The notes beneath the pieces are model-generated. The model saw only the letters and a program-made list of their open reading frames with translations, ran no database searches and was not told the origin of the DNA. Below are positions 28,039-36,811 of a stretch of 64,000 bases of DNA, in pieces (within the stretch, counting starts at the first letter, position 1; each line of letters opens with the position of its first letter). The stretch covers positions 620,001 to 684,000 of the forward strand of contig NZ_CP108414.1 of assembly GCF_035978755.1 (NCBI RefSeq), written 5' to 3'. The position numbers and the translations under genes were made by a program. This DNA is from Streptomyces sp. NBC_01298 (GTDB lineage Bacteria; Actinomycetota; Actinomycetes; Streptomycetales; Streptomycetaceae).

Positions 28039-30765
28039 ATGAAGCTCCGACTGCCCCGGCGCCGCCGAAGCCGCCTGCTCGCGGGCGCGGCCGCGCTCGC
28101 CGTCGTCGCGGGGGCGGGCACCCTCACGGCCACCGCCGCGGCCGGCGACACCCCGGCCGTGCACCGCGAGGACACGGTCCTCGACATGCCCGGCGCCGGC
28201 ATCGACATCTCGTACTTCACCGACGGGGAACCAGGAAAGGACGGTGCGGCGAAACGTCCCGCCGTGCTCCTCGCCCACGGCTTCGGCGGCAGCAAGGAGG
28301 ACGTGCGCCCGCAGGCCGAGCGCCTCGCCCGCGACGGCTACGCCGTGCTGACCTGGTCCGCGCGCGGCTTCGGCCGCTCCGGCGGAAAGATCGGGCTGAA
28401 CGACCCCGCGTACGAGGTCAAGGACGTCTCCCGGCTGATCGACTGGATCGCCGCCCGGCCCGGGGTGCGCCTCGACGCGAAGGGAGATCCGCGCGTCGGC
28501 ATCGCGGGCGGCTCCTACGGCGGGGCGGTCTCGCTGCTCGCGGCGGGCGCCGACCCGCGCGTGGACGCCATCGCCCCCTCCATCACCTACTGGAACCTCG
28601 CCGACTCCCTCTTCCCGAACGGCGTCTTCAAGAAGCTGTGGGCGGGCCTCTTCTTCACCACCGGTTCCGCGGGCGGGCTGCAGCCGGGGGCCTCCGGCCC
28701 GGGCGCCGCCCCGCGGGCGGCCCCGGCCGCGCCCGGCTGCGGACGCTTCCAGCCGGAGCTGTGCGCCATGTACGAGCGCGTCGCGGTGGCCGGCAAGCCC
28801 GATCCCGAGGCCCGGGCCCTGCTGGAGGCGCGCAGCCCCTCGGCGGTCGGCGGCGCGATCAAGGTGCCGACCCTGATCACGCAGGGCCAGGACGACTCCC
28901 TCTTCCCGCTGGACCAGGCCGATGCCATGGCCCGGGCGATCGCCGCCAACGGCGCGCCCGTCTCCGTGGACTGGGCGGCCGGCGGTCACGACGGCGGCAT
29001 GCGCGAGGCGGACCGCGTCGAGGACCGGGTGAAAACCTGGTTCGACCGCTACCTCAAGGACGACACGTCCGTGGACACCGGCCCCGCCTTCCGCGTCTCG
29101 CGCTCCGGCGGCATCGACTCCACCGACGGCCAGGTCACGTTGCGCGGAGCGAGCGGCTCCACCTATCCCGGGCTGCTGTCCGGGCCCCGCGAGTTCGCCC
29201 TGACCGGCCGGGAGCAGACCTTCGCCAACCCGGCCGGCGGGGCTCCGCCCGCGCTGTCCGCGCTGCCCGGCATCGGCGGGCAGCTCGCCGCCCTCGGAGG
29301 CGGCCTCTCGCTGGACTTCCCCGGGCAGAACGCCCGCTTCGACTCGGAGCCGCTGACGGCGGAAACCCGGATCACCGGGACCCCGACCATCACCCTAAAG
29401 GTGAGGTCTACAGCTGCGGACGGTTCGGCCGTCCTGTTCGGCAAGGTGTACGACGTCAGCCCCGACGGGCGCCAGCAGGTACTGCCCAGTCAGCTGGTGG
29501 CCCCGGTCCGGGTGGAGGGCGCCCAGCAGGACAAGACCGTCGAGCTGCGGCTGCCCGCGATCGACCACGCGGTCGAGGCCGGACACCGGCTGCGGCTCGT
29601 CGTCGCCGCCACCGACCTCGGCTACGCCTCCCCGGCCGCGCCGGCGGCCTACACCGTCTCGGCGCAGGGCCCGCTGGCCGTGCCCGTCGCGGGCGGGGTG
29701 CGCACGGCGTCCTCCGGGCTGCCCGCCTGGACCTGGTGGATGCCGCTAGGGGCCGCGCTGCTGGCCGCCGCGCTGGTGGGCATCCGCAGGACCGGCCGGG
29801 GGCCGGGCGGAGGCCGCGCGGGCGGGGCGCAGCCCGACCCGGCGCTGGCCGGCGTACCGCTGGAGATCACCGGGCTGACCAAGCGCTATGCCAAGGCGCA
29901 GGACCGGTACGCCGTACGGGACCTGTCGTTCCGGGTGGAGAAGGGCCAGGTCCTCGGCCTGCTCGGCCCCAACGGCGCGGGCAAGACCACGACCCTGCGG
30001 ATGCTGATGGGCCTGATCAGTCCGGATGCCGGGGAGATCCGGGTCTTCGGGCACCAGATCCGGGCCGGCGCGCCGGTGCTCTCGCGGGTCGGGGCGTTCG
30101 TCGAGGGTGCCGGCTTCCTGCCGCACCTGACCGGGCGGGCCAACCTGGAGCTGTACTGGCAGGCCACGGGCCGCCCCGCCGCCGACTCCCACATGGAGGA
30201 GGCCCTGGAGATCGCAGGGCTCGGCGACGCGCTGGAGCGGGCGGTGCGCACGTACTCGCAGGGCATGCGCCAGCGCCTCGCGATCGCGCAGGCCATGCTC
30301 GGCATGCCGGACCTGCTGATCCTCGACGAACCGACGAACGGTCTGGACCCGCCGCAGATCCGTGAGATGCGCGACGTGATGATCCGGTACGCGGCCGGCG
30401 GGCGGACGGTCATCGTCTCCAGCCACCTACTGTCGGAGGTCGAGCAGTCCTGCACGCACCTGGTGGTCATGGACCGCGGCCGGCTCGTCCAGGCGGGCGA
30501 GGTCGCCGAGATCACCGGCGGCGGGGACGTGCTGCTGGTGTCGCTCGCCGAACCGGTGGACGAGACGGTCGTCGGAAAGGTCGCCGCGTTGGAGGGAGTG
30601 GAGTCCGTGGCGCGCGCCGAGGACGGTCTGCTCGTACGGCTCGACGGTGCGAGCGCCGCCGAGCTGATCGCCGAACTCGTACGACTGGAGGTGCCGGTCT
30701 CGGGAGTGGGTCCGCACCGGCGGCTCGAGGACGCGTTCCTCACCCTGATCGGAGGCGCGGCATGA
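28039..30765 (+). CDS. Fusion: exported CocE/X-Pro-type hydrolase + ABC transporter ATPase
   Basis: A 908-residue two-part protein. Residues 1-36 form a signal or anchor. About 45-550 are a CocE/NonD-type alpha/beta hydrolase with nucleophile Ser159 (AGGSYGG), acid in TQGQDDSLFP, histidine in AGGHDGG and a jelly-roll C-terminal part. A helix near 560-585 (WWMPLGAALLAAALVGI) should return the chain to the cytoplasm. The remainder is an ABC ATPase: Walker A GPNGAGKTT, signature YSQGMRQRLA, Walker B LLILDEPTNGLDP. Its TGA overlaps the permease ATG. It would couple an external peptidase or esterase to an exporter; the substrate is unknown. Confidence 0.9.
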   Translation: MKLRLPRRRRSRLLAGAAALAVVAGAGTLTATAAAGDTPAVHREDTVLDMPGAGIDISYFTDGEPGKDGAAKRPAVLLAHGFGGSKEDVRPQAERLARDGYAVLTWSARGFGRSGGKIGLNDPAYEVKDVSRLIDWIAARPGVRLDAKGDPRVGIAGGSYGGAVSLLAAGADPRVDAIAPSITYWNLADSLFPNGVFKKLWAGLFFTTGSAGGLQPGASGPGAAPRAAPAAPGCGRFQPELCAMYERVAVAGKPDPEARALLEARSPSAVGGAIKVPTLITQGQDDSLFPLDQADAMARAIAANGAPVSVDWAAGGHDGGMREADRVEDRVKTWFDRYLKDDTSVDTGPAFRVSRSGGIDSTDGQVTLRGASGSTYPGLLSGPREFALTGREQTFANPAGGAPPALSALPGIGGQLAALGGGLSLDFPGQNARFDSEPLTAETRITGTPTITLKVRSTAADGSAVLFGKVYDVSPDGRQQVLPSQLVAPVRVEGAQQDKTVELRLPAIDHAVEAGHRLRLVVAATDLGYASPAAPAAYTVSAQGPLAVPVAGGVRTASSGLPAWTWWMPLGAALLAAALVGIRRTGRGPGGGRAGGAQPDPALAGVPLEITGLTKRYAKAQDRYAVRDLSFRVEKGQVLGLLGPNGAGKTTTLRMLMGLISPDAGEIRVFGHQIRAGAPVLSRVGAFVEGAGFLPHLTGRANLELYWQATGRPAADSHMEEALEIAGLGDALERAVRTYSQGMRQRLAIAQAMLGMPDLLILDEPTNGLDPPQIREMRDVMIRYAAGGRTVIVSSHLLSEVEQSCTHLVVMDRGRLVQAGEVAEITGGGDVLLVSLAEPVDETVVGKVAALEGVESVARAEDGLLVRLDGASAAELIAELVRLEVPVSGVGPHRRLEDAFLTLIGGAA

Positions 30766-31700
30766 ACACCGTGACGGATGTGAACGCGGGCTCCGGCCCG
30801 GGCTCGGGCTCGCCCGCGAACGGCGACGTGACGCCGGACGGCATCGGCCGCGAGGTCGCCCACGGCTACCGGGCGAACCGGACGCTGCCGCTGCGCGTGG
30901 AGGCGCTGCGGCAGTGGCGCCGGCGGCGGACGCTGGTGATGGGCGGGATCCTGGCCGCGCTGCCCTTCATCCTGATGATCGCCTTCGCGGTGGGCGGCGG
31001 CCCGGGCAGCCGGAGCGGCGGCGACGGCCGGATCACCCTGATCGACACGGCGACGGCTTCGGGCGCGAACTTCGCGGCCACCTGCCTGTTCGTGTCGGCC
31101 GGGTTCCTGCTGGTGGTGCCGGTGGCACTGTTCTGCGGGGACACGGTGGCCTCGGAGGCCAGCTGGTCCTCGCTGCGCTACCTGCTGGCCTCCCCCGTAC
31201 CCAGGGCCCGGCTGCTGTGGAGCAAGCTGGTGGTGGCCCTCGGGTTCAGCCTGGCCGCGATGGTGCTGCTGCCGCTGGTGGCGCTCGCCGCGGGTACGGC
31301 GGCCTACGGGTGGGGGCCGCTGGAACTCCCCGCGGGCGGCTCGCTGCCGGCCGGGGACACGGTCGGGCGGCTCGCGATCGCCGTGGCGTTCGTCTTCGTG
31401 TCGCAGCTGGTCACGGCCGGGCTGGCGTTCTGGCTGTCGACGCGGACGGACGCGCCGCTGGGCGCGGTGGGCGGGGCGGTCGGGCTGACGATCGTCGGCA
31501 ACGTGCTGGACGCGGTGACGGCGCTGGGGTCCTGGCGGGAGTTCCTGCCGGCGCACTGGCAGTTCGCCTGGGCCGACGCCTTGCAGCCGCAGCTCGAATG
31601 GGGCGGGATGATCAAGGGGACCGTGGTGTCGGTGTCGTACGCCGTGGTGCTGTTCGCGCTCGCGTTCCGCGGGTTCGCGCGCAAGGACATCGTGTCCTGA
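30762..31700 (+). CDS. ABC-2 type permease partner of the fusion protein
   Basis: A 312-residue membrane protein with about six helices, starting with RTLVMGGILAALPFILMIAFAVG. It includes SSLRYLLASPVPRARLLWSKLV, the cytoplasmic coupling segment typical of ABC-2 permeases, and ends HWQFAWADALQPQ...FARKDIV. The ATG overlaps the stop of the ATPase gene, so permease and ATPase are made together. With the fusion protein it makes a complete exporter if both act as dimers. Confidence 0.88.
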   Translation: MNTVTDVNAGSGPGSGSPANGDVTPDGIGREVAHGYRANRTLPLRVEALRQWRRRRTLVMGGILAALPFILMIAFAVGGGPGSRSGGDGRITLIDTATASGANFAATCLFVSAGFLLVVPVALFCGDTVASEASWSSLRYLLASPVPRARLLWSKLVVALGFSLAAMVLLPLVALAAGTAAYGWGPLELPAGGSLPAGDTVGRLAIAVAFVFVSQLVTAGLAFWLSTRTDAPLGAVGGAVGLTIVGNVLDAVTALGSWREFLPAHWQFAWADALQPQLEWGGMIKGTVVSVSYAVVLFALAFRGFARKDIVS

Positions 31701-31722
31701 GGCTGCGGGCCTCGGGGGCTGC

Positions 31723-31770
31723 CTCGGGCTCTGGCTCGGGCTCTGGCTCGCGGTCTGGCTCGGGCTCTGG
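31723..31770. repeat. 12-bp tandem repeat, four copies
   Basis: CTCGGGCTCTGG occurs at 31723, 31735 and 31759, with one variant copy at 31747, directly after the permease gene. It is non-coding. Confidence 0.85.
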
Positions 31771-31780
31771 CCCTGGTCGG

Positions 31781-31810
31781 ACGGGACCGTGCTCCGGCGC
31801 ACGGTCCCGT
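31781..31810 (+). terminator. Terminator of the fusion-ABC operon
   Basis: Perfect 12-bp arms (31781-31792 and 31799-31810) enclose a 6-base loop, 80 bases after the permease stop. Confidence 0.75.
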
Positions 31811-31937
31811 TCGGCCGTCGGGGGCCGACACGGGCGGCCCCGCGTGAGCCTGCCGGACCGGCGGCCCGTACCGCCCGAGAATCGCCCTCGGTCCGGGCGT
31901 ACGGACGCGTCCGAACGGCACCGAGGGGTACGACCCG

Positions 31938-32825
31938 ATGGACAGAGCAGGACTTCCGCCGCGCAGGCTCGTACTGACGGGTGGCCTCACGGCCGCCGCC
32001 GCCCTGCTCGCGGGATGCTCGGCGAAGAGCACCCCGAAGGCGACGACGGCCGCGCCCGAGCCCCGGCCGAGCACCCCCGAGGGGGCGTACAGCCGCCTGA
32101 TGGAGGGCAACAAGCGCTGGGTGAGCGGCAGCCTCAACCACCCCGACCGGGATCCGGGCCGCCGTGAGCTGGTGGCGCAGGCGCAGGACCCCTTCGGCGT
32201 GATCCTGGCCTGCATCGACTCCCGGGTGCCGCCGGAGCTGCTCTTCGACACCGGGCTCGGCGACCTGTTCGTGCTGCGCACGGGCGGTCAGGCGGTCGGC
32301 CCGGTGGTGACCGGGTCGGTGGAGTTCGGGCCCATGACGGCGGGCACCCCGCTGATCCTGGTCCTCGGGCACCAGCGCTGCGGAGCCGTCGACGCCTCGT
32401 ACAAGGCGCTGCGGGACGGCGACCCGCTGCCCGGCAACCTGCGGGCGATCGAAAGGGCGCTGGTGCCGGCCTACGAGCTGACGGTCAAGGACCCGGGCTC
32501 CGACCCGGTCGACACGATGATCCGCCATCAGATCAAGGTGACGGCGGACGAGCTGCGGGCCAACGCGGATCTGGCGCCCCTGGTGAAGAAGGGCTCGCTG
32601 GCCGTGGTCGGCGCCTACTACTCGCTGGACACCGGCCAGGTGGAGATCCTGACCGGGGCCCCGACGGGCACGGCTTCCGCCAGCCCGTCGGCCAGTACGT
32701 CGGCCGGCGCCTCGGGGAGCGCCTCGCCGAGCCCGTCGGAATCGGCATCGGCATCTGCGTCCGCGTCCGCCTCCGCGTCCCCCTCGGAGTCCGCTTCCGC
32801 GAGTCCGTCGCCCGACGCCTCCTGA
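31938..32825 (+). CDS. Lipoprotein beta-carbonic anhydrase
   Basis: A 295-residue zinc enzyme interconverting CO2 and bicarbonate. The signal LVLTGGLTAAAALLAGC carries a lipobox, so it is predicted to be anchored outside the membrane. The zinc ligands lie in ACIDSRV (Cys, Asp-Ser-Arg dyad) and GHQRCGAV (His, Cys). The last 60 residues are a Ser/Ala/Pro low-complexity tail, unusual for the family and possibly a wall-spanning stalk. Start at 31938. It is convergent with the aldo/keto reductase gene (25-base gap). Confidence 0.93.
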   Translation: MDRAGLPPRRLVLTGGLTAAAALLAGCSAKSTPKATTAAPEPRPSTPEGAYSRLMEGNKRWVSGSLNHPDRDPGRRELVAQAQDPFGVILACIDSRVPPELLFDTGLGDLFVLRTGGQAVGPVVTGSVEFGPMTAGTPLILVLGHQRCGAVDASYKALRDGDPLPGNLRAIERALVPAYELTVKDPGSDPVDTMIRHQIKVTADELRANADLAPLVKKGSLAVVGAYYSLDTGQVEILTGAPTGTASASPSASTSAGASGSASPSPSESASASASASASASPSESASASPSPDAS

Positions 32826-32850
32826 AAACGGGACCACGGCAGGACTCCGG

Positions 32851-33801
32851 TCAGCCGGCGGCAGCCTCCGCGACGGCGTCGACCTCCGCGAGGAGTTCGG
32901 CGTCGAGCGGCCGGTCGGCGACGGCGGCGTTGGCCCGTACCTGCTCGGCCGAGGTGGCGCCGGCGATGACGGAGGCGCAGCCGGGCTGGGCGGAGAGCCA
33001 GCCGATGGCGAGTTCCAGCACGGTGCGCCCGTGCTTCTCGGCGAGCACCGCCAGGGCTTCCACGATGTCGAGGCGCTCGTCGGTGAGGTAGGCGTCGCGG
33101 CCCTCGAGGCGGGAACCCGCGGGGACCGGCGCGCCCCGGCGGATCTTCCCGGTGAGCAGCCCGTTGGCCAGCGGGAAGTACGGCAGCACGCCCACGCCGT
33201 AGTGGAGGGCGGCCGGGACGAGCTCGCGCTCCGCCGACCGCTGGAGCAGCGACCATTCGTTCTGGGCCGACACGAAGGGCGCCGCGCCGGTCTCGCGGGC
33301 CACATGGGCGGCTTCGGCGAGCTGCCATCCGCTGAAGTTGGAGTGTCCGATGTAGCGGATCTTGCCCTCGGTGACGAGTTCGGTGAGCGCGGCGAGCGTC
33401 TCGGCCACGGGAACGGCCGGGTCGGGGCTGTGGAGTTGGTAGAGGTCGATGTGATCGGTCCCCAGACGGGTCAGGGACGCTTCGACCGCGCGCCGGATGT
33501 ACGCGCGGCCGGCCCGGGAGCCGGCGGCGGGTCCGTAGCCCATGTCCACGCCGTCGTAGCCGAACTTGGTGGCGAGGACGACCTGGTCCCGACGCCCCTT
33601 GAGGGCCTCGCCGAGGTGGCTTTCGGAGCCCCCGGCGCCCCCGTAGATGTCGGCGGTGTCGAGGAGGGTGATGCCCGCGTCGAGTGCGGCGTCGACGACG
33701 GCACGGGTGGCCCGGGCGTCGAGGCGGCCGCCGAAGTTGTTGCAGCCGAGCCCGATGGCCGAGACCTGAAGACCTGAACTGCCCAGGGGGAGATGGCGCA
33801 T
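32851..33801 (-). CDS. Aldo/keto reductase
   Basis: A 316-residue NADPH-dependent reductase with a TIM-barrel. LDTADIYGGAGGSESHLGEAL carries the catalytic Asp and Tyr, KFGY the lysine, and DLYQLHSPDP the histidine. IAGATSAEQVRANAAV is the cofactor-binding end. A GGAGGAA site precedes the ATG at 33801. The substrate is unknown; the subgroup resembles YghZ/Kv-beta-type enzymes. Confidence 0.92.
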   Translation of the reverse strand: MRHLPLGSSGLQVSAIGLGCNNFGGRLDARATRAVVDAALDAGITLLDTADIYGGAGGSESHLGEALKGRRDQVVLATKFGYDGVDMGYGPAAGSRAGRAYIRRAVEASLTRLGTDHIDLYQLHSPDPAVPVAETLAALTELVTEGKIRYIGHSNFSGWQLAEAAHVARETGAAPFVSAQNEWSLLQRSAERELVPAALHYGVGVLPYFPLANGLLTGKIRRGAPVPAGSRLEGRDAYLTDERLDIVEALAVLAEKHGRTVLELAIGWLSAQPGCASVIAGATSAEQVRANAAVADRPLDAELLAEVDAVAEAAAG

Positions 33802-33895
33802 TCTTTCGTTCCTCCGCACTCGTCCGGCACTTGATCGACAGGACGGCAGTGTAGATCGCCGCCCGGCGCCCGAGGAGGGGGCGGGCGGCCCGTGC

Positions 33896-33939
33896 GGGCT
33901 CCTTCCGGGCTCCTTCCGGGCTCCTTCCGGGCTCCTTCC
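33896..33939. repeat. 11-bp tandem repeat, four perfect copies
   Basis: GGGCTCCTTCC repeats at 33896, 33907, 33918 and 33929. It is located between the reductase and the regulator gene, in non-coding DNA. The 33802-34320 interval otherwise shows no supported gene. Confidence 0.9.
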
Positions 33940-34222
33940 GGTTCCCTCTCGGTGCCCTCGGAAGAGGTAGGCGAGCCGTTTTCCGAGGGCCCGGCCCTCG
34001 TCCACGGAGCAGACCGCGAGGTCGGAGTCGGCAGCCGCTGCCGCCCCGGCCGGTTCGGGGGCGGCGTAGAAGTTCACACGATCGCAAAGGACCTCACGGA
34101 CGGCCGGCCGAGCGGCAACCGTCGGGCGGTCGGGGCCCAGCTGGTCCCGCAGGGGCAGTGCGGTGCCGGGGCTCTCCCCTTTCCTCTTCCTCAGCGGCGA
34201 ACAGCGTCCGGCCGACGTCGCC

Positions 34223-34251
34223 TTGACCTGATTCGATCGAATCGATCGTTT
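34223..34251 (+). promoter_or_regulatory. Promoter/operator of the DeoR/LacI hybrid regulator
   Basis: TTGACC (34223-34228) is followed after 17 bases by TCGTTT (34246-34251). The spacer holds the perfect palindrome ATTCGATCGAAT (34231-34242). Binding there would block RNA polymerase, so autorepression is likely. The core TTCGATCGAA recurs upstream of the next gene. Confidence 0.55.
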
Positions 34252-34320
34252 CGGCTTTCTGTGGTGGAATCGAGCGGCACACACCGCCGACCACGGACCA
34301 GGCAAGCCGCAGGGGGATCC

Positions 34321-35460
34321 TTGAGACCACATGTCGACCAGCGCCAGGCCCGAGTTCTCGCCCTCGTCCGGGAACGGGGCACTGCCCGTGTCGCGGACCT
34401 CGCCGGAGAGCTCGGCATTTCCCCCGTGACCCTGCGGCGGGACGTAGAGGCGATGGCGGCGCGGGGCGAGATCCAGCGGATGCACGGGGTGATCAGCCGG
34501 CTGGGGTCCGACCCGGCGGGAGCGGAGCCGGGCGCCGCAGCAGGCACGGGCGCCGGCACGGAGCGCGGCGCCGCCGGGCCGGTGATCGGGATGGTCGTAC
34601 CGACCACCGAGTACTACTTCGCGGACGTCGTCCGGGGGGCCCGTGAGGTGGTCGAGGCGAGGGGCGCGCGGCTCGCCGTAGGGCTGACCCGGTACCTCGC
34701 GGGCGAGGACCGCACACAGGCGGACCGGTTGCTTTCGACGGGGGCCGACGGGCTGCTCCTGACCCCGACCTGGCAGGCCGGAACGCCCGGACCCGGCGAA
34801 GGGGCGTGGACGGCCGAACTGCCGGTGCCCACCGTCCTGGTGGAGCGATGGGCGCCGCCGGGGCATCCGGCGGCCTCCCTGGACCGGGTGGCCTCCGACC
34901 ATGCCGACGGCGCGGCGCGGGCCGTGCGGCACCTGGCGGACCTGGGCCACAAGCGGATCGCGCTGGCCAGCCGCGAAACCCCGACGTCGGGCCGGCTGAG
35001 GACGGGCTTCGCGGCGGCTGTGGCCACCCTCGGGCTGGAGCCCGCTCCGGCGTGGCCCGCCACCGGGGCCGCCTCGTCCGCTGCCGCGGGCACGGCGGCC
35101 GGGGCGGCGTCGCTCGCGGAGGCGGAGGCCTTCGCGCGGACCCTGGACTACTTGTGCGCGGCGGTGGCCGAGGGTGGCGTGACCGCCGCCCTGATCCACA
35201 GCGACACGGACGCGATCATGCTGATCCCGCGGCTCCAGGCGCGGGGGGTGCGGGTGCCGGAGGACCTGGCGGTGATCACGTACGACGACGAGGTGGCCGA
35301 GCTGGCCGACGTGCCCCTGTCGGCGGTGGCCCCGGCCAAGCGGGAGGTGGGGGCTCGGGCGGCCGGGATGCTGCTGGACCGGCTGGAGGACCGCGCGGCG
35401 GGGCGGGAGGGGCCGCGGCAGCATCTGGACCTGCTTCCCCGGCTGACTGTCCGCCCGTAG
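34321..35460 (+). CDS. Transcriptional regulator: DeoR HTH + LacI-type sugar-binding domain
   Basis: A 379-residue regulator. The N-terminus RPHVDQRQARVLALVRERG with VADLAGELGISPVTLRRDVEAMAARGEI is a DeoR-type winged helix. From about 85 the protein is a LacI/periplasmic-binding fold (IGMVVPTTEYYFADVV, LGHKRIALAS, TYDDEVAELADVPLSAVA). It therefore senses a sugar or sugar acid. A TTG at 34321 is chosen as start because AGGGGGA precedes it and the HTH starts at once; no nearby in-frame ATG exists. The dehydrogenase gene downstream carries the same operator core. Confidence 0.88.
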   Translation: MRPHVDQRQARVLALVRERGTARVADLAGELGISPVTLRRDVEAMAARGEIQRMHGVISRLGSDPAGAEPGAAAGTGAGTERGAAGPVIGMVVPTTEYYFADVVRGAREVVEARGARLAVGLTRYLAGEDRTQADRLLSTGADGLLLTPTWQAGTPGPGEGAWTAELPVPTVLVERWAPPGHPAASLDRVASDHADGAARAVRHLADLGHKRIALASRETPTSGRLRTGFAAAVATLGLEPAPAWPATGAASSAAAGTAAGAASLAEAEAFARTLDYLCAAVAEGGVTAALIHSDTDAIMLIPRLQARGVRVPEDLAVITYDDEVAELADVPLSAVAPAKREVGARAAGMLLDRLEDRAAGREGPRQHLDLLPRLTVRP

Positions 35461-35482
35461 TCCGTAGCCCGTAGCCCGTAGC
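35455..35482. repeat. 7-bp tandem repeat at the regulator's stop codon
   Basis: Four units of CCGTAG(T/C) start within the last codons of the regulator gene; the TAG in the first unit is its stop codon. Confidence 0.8.
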
Positions 35483-35536
35483 CGCGGCCGCGGCCCGGCA
35501 GGGATCCGAGACCACATGCGCGTTTTGTGTGTTCGT

Positions 35537-35546
35537 TTCGATCGAA
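35537..35546. promoter_or_regulatory. Second TTCGATCGAA operator core
   Basis: TTCGATCGAA here is identical to the centre of the palindrome at 34231-34242. It is 180 bases upstream of the dehydrogenase gene, marking that gene as a likely target of the regulator. Confidence 0.5.
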
Positions 35547-35607
35547 TACTCGATGCGCCCTTGACGACATGATCGTCCGCGCAAAAGGATGAGGACCGCG
35601 AACAACT

Positions 35608-35641
35608 CCGGGGCCGCCTCTTTGGGGAGCGGCGGCCCCGG
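35608..35641 (+). terminator. Strong hairpin between regulator and dehydrogenase genes
   Basis: A perfect 11-bp stem (35608-35618 with 35631-35641) encloses a 12-base loop. It may terminate the regulator transcript. It lies after the operator at 35537, so it would also be in the leader of the next gene if transcription starts near the operator. Confidence 0.55.
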
Positions 35642-35725
35642 GGCCCCTTCGCCCGTGTCGCTCCCGGCGCCGCGGCCGGGGTTTGTGACCATCGGGACTT
35701 CGGATCTCACCGCAGGAGCCGTCAA

Positions 35726-36802
35726 GTGACCCACCCCGCCGCCGAGTCCGCCCCCTCCCCTCCCTCCTCTCCTTCCTCCTCCCCCCGCAGGCCGGTCACC
35801 GTGCTCGCCATGAGCCCCGTGACCCGGGCCGCCGTCCTCGGCGACCGGATCCTTCCGGAGCTGACCCGCGTCGCAGACGTGGACCCCGCGCTCCTCGTCA
35901 CCGACTTCGGCCGGGCCCGCTCCGAGGAGACCCTGCGCCGGAGGCTGGCCGTGACCGAGGTCCTGTTCACCGGGTGGGGCTGCCCTCCGCTGGACGCGCG
36001 GGCGCTGGAGCTGATGCCGCAACTCCGGGCGGTCGTGCACGCCGCCGGAAGCGTCAAACACCATGTCACCCGCGCCTGTTGGGAGCGCGGGCTGCTCGTC
36101 TCCAGCTCGGCCGCCGTGAACGCCCTGCCGGTCGCGGAGTACGCGCTCGCCGCCATCCTCTTCTCCAACAAGCGCGTACTGGACTCCGCGCACGCCTACC
36201 GGGCGGCACGCGGCCACATCGACCCGCTCCGCCACTACCCCGCCGTCGGCAACTACCGCCGTACCGTCGGCCTGGTCGGCGCCTCGCTCATCGGCCGGCG
36301 CGTGCTGGAGCTACTGCGCCCCTTCGACCTGCGGGTGCTCGTGCACGATCCGTACGCGGATCCGGCCGGCCTCGCCGCCCTCGGCGCCGAGGCCGTCGCC
36401 CTGGACGAACTGCTCTCCCGCAGCGACGTGGTGAGCCTGCACGCCCCCGAGCTGCCGGAGACCCGCCATCTGCTGGACGCGGCCCGGCTGGCCCTGATGC
36501 CGGACGGAGCCACCCTCGTGAACACCGCGCGCGGCTCGCTCGTCGACACCCCGGCGCTGACCGCGGAGCTGGTCTCGGGCCGGCTGCACGCCGTACTCGA
36601 CCACACCGAGCCGGAGGTACTGCCCGCCGACTCCCCGCTGTACGACCTGCCCAACGTGCTGCTCACCCCGCACGTGGCCGGTTCGCTGGGCGGCGAACTG
36701 GACCGCCTGGCGGCATCGGCCATCGAGGAAGTGGGGCGCTACGCCCGGGGCATCGACTTCCACCACCCCGTCGACCAGGCCCGGCTGACCCGCTCGGCTT
36801 AG
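35726..36802 (+). CDS. D-isomer-specific 2-hydroxyacid dehydrogenase
   Basis: A 358-residue NAD-dependent dehydrogenase. The NAD site is VGLVGASLIGRRVLELL with a second-strand DPYAD. LVNTARGSLVDTPAL has the catalytic Arg region, and LLTPHVAGSLGG holds the histidine. The N-terminus is Ser/Pro-rich. The first glycine of the usual GxGxxG is present but the second is Ser-Leu (GASLIG), a common variant. The GTG at 35726 has AGGAG seven bases upstream. It probably interconverts a sugar-derived hydroxyacid and its keto acid, given the sugar-sensing regulator upstream. Confidence 0.9.
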   Translation: MTHPAAESAPSPPSSPSSSPRRPVTVLAMSPVTRAAVLGDRILPELTRVADVDPALLVTDFGRARSEETLRRRLAVTEVLFTGWGCPPLDARALELMPQLRAVVHAAGSVKHHVTRACWERGLLVSSSAAVNALPVAEYALAAILFSNKRVLDSAHAYRAARGHIDPLRHYPAVGNYRRTVGLVGASLIGRRVLELLRPFDLRVLVHDPYADPAGLAALGAEAVALDELLSRSDVVSLHAPELPETRHLLDAARLALMPDGATLVNTARGSLVDTPALTAELVSGRLHAVLDHTEPEVLPADSPLYDLPNVLLTPHVAGSLGGELDRLAASAIEEVGRYARGIDFHHPVDQARLTRSA

Positions 36803-36811
36803 ACCCTTGCC

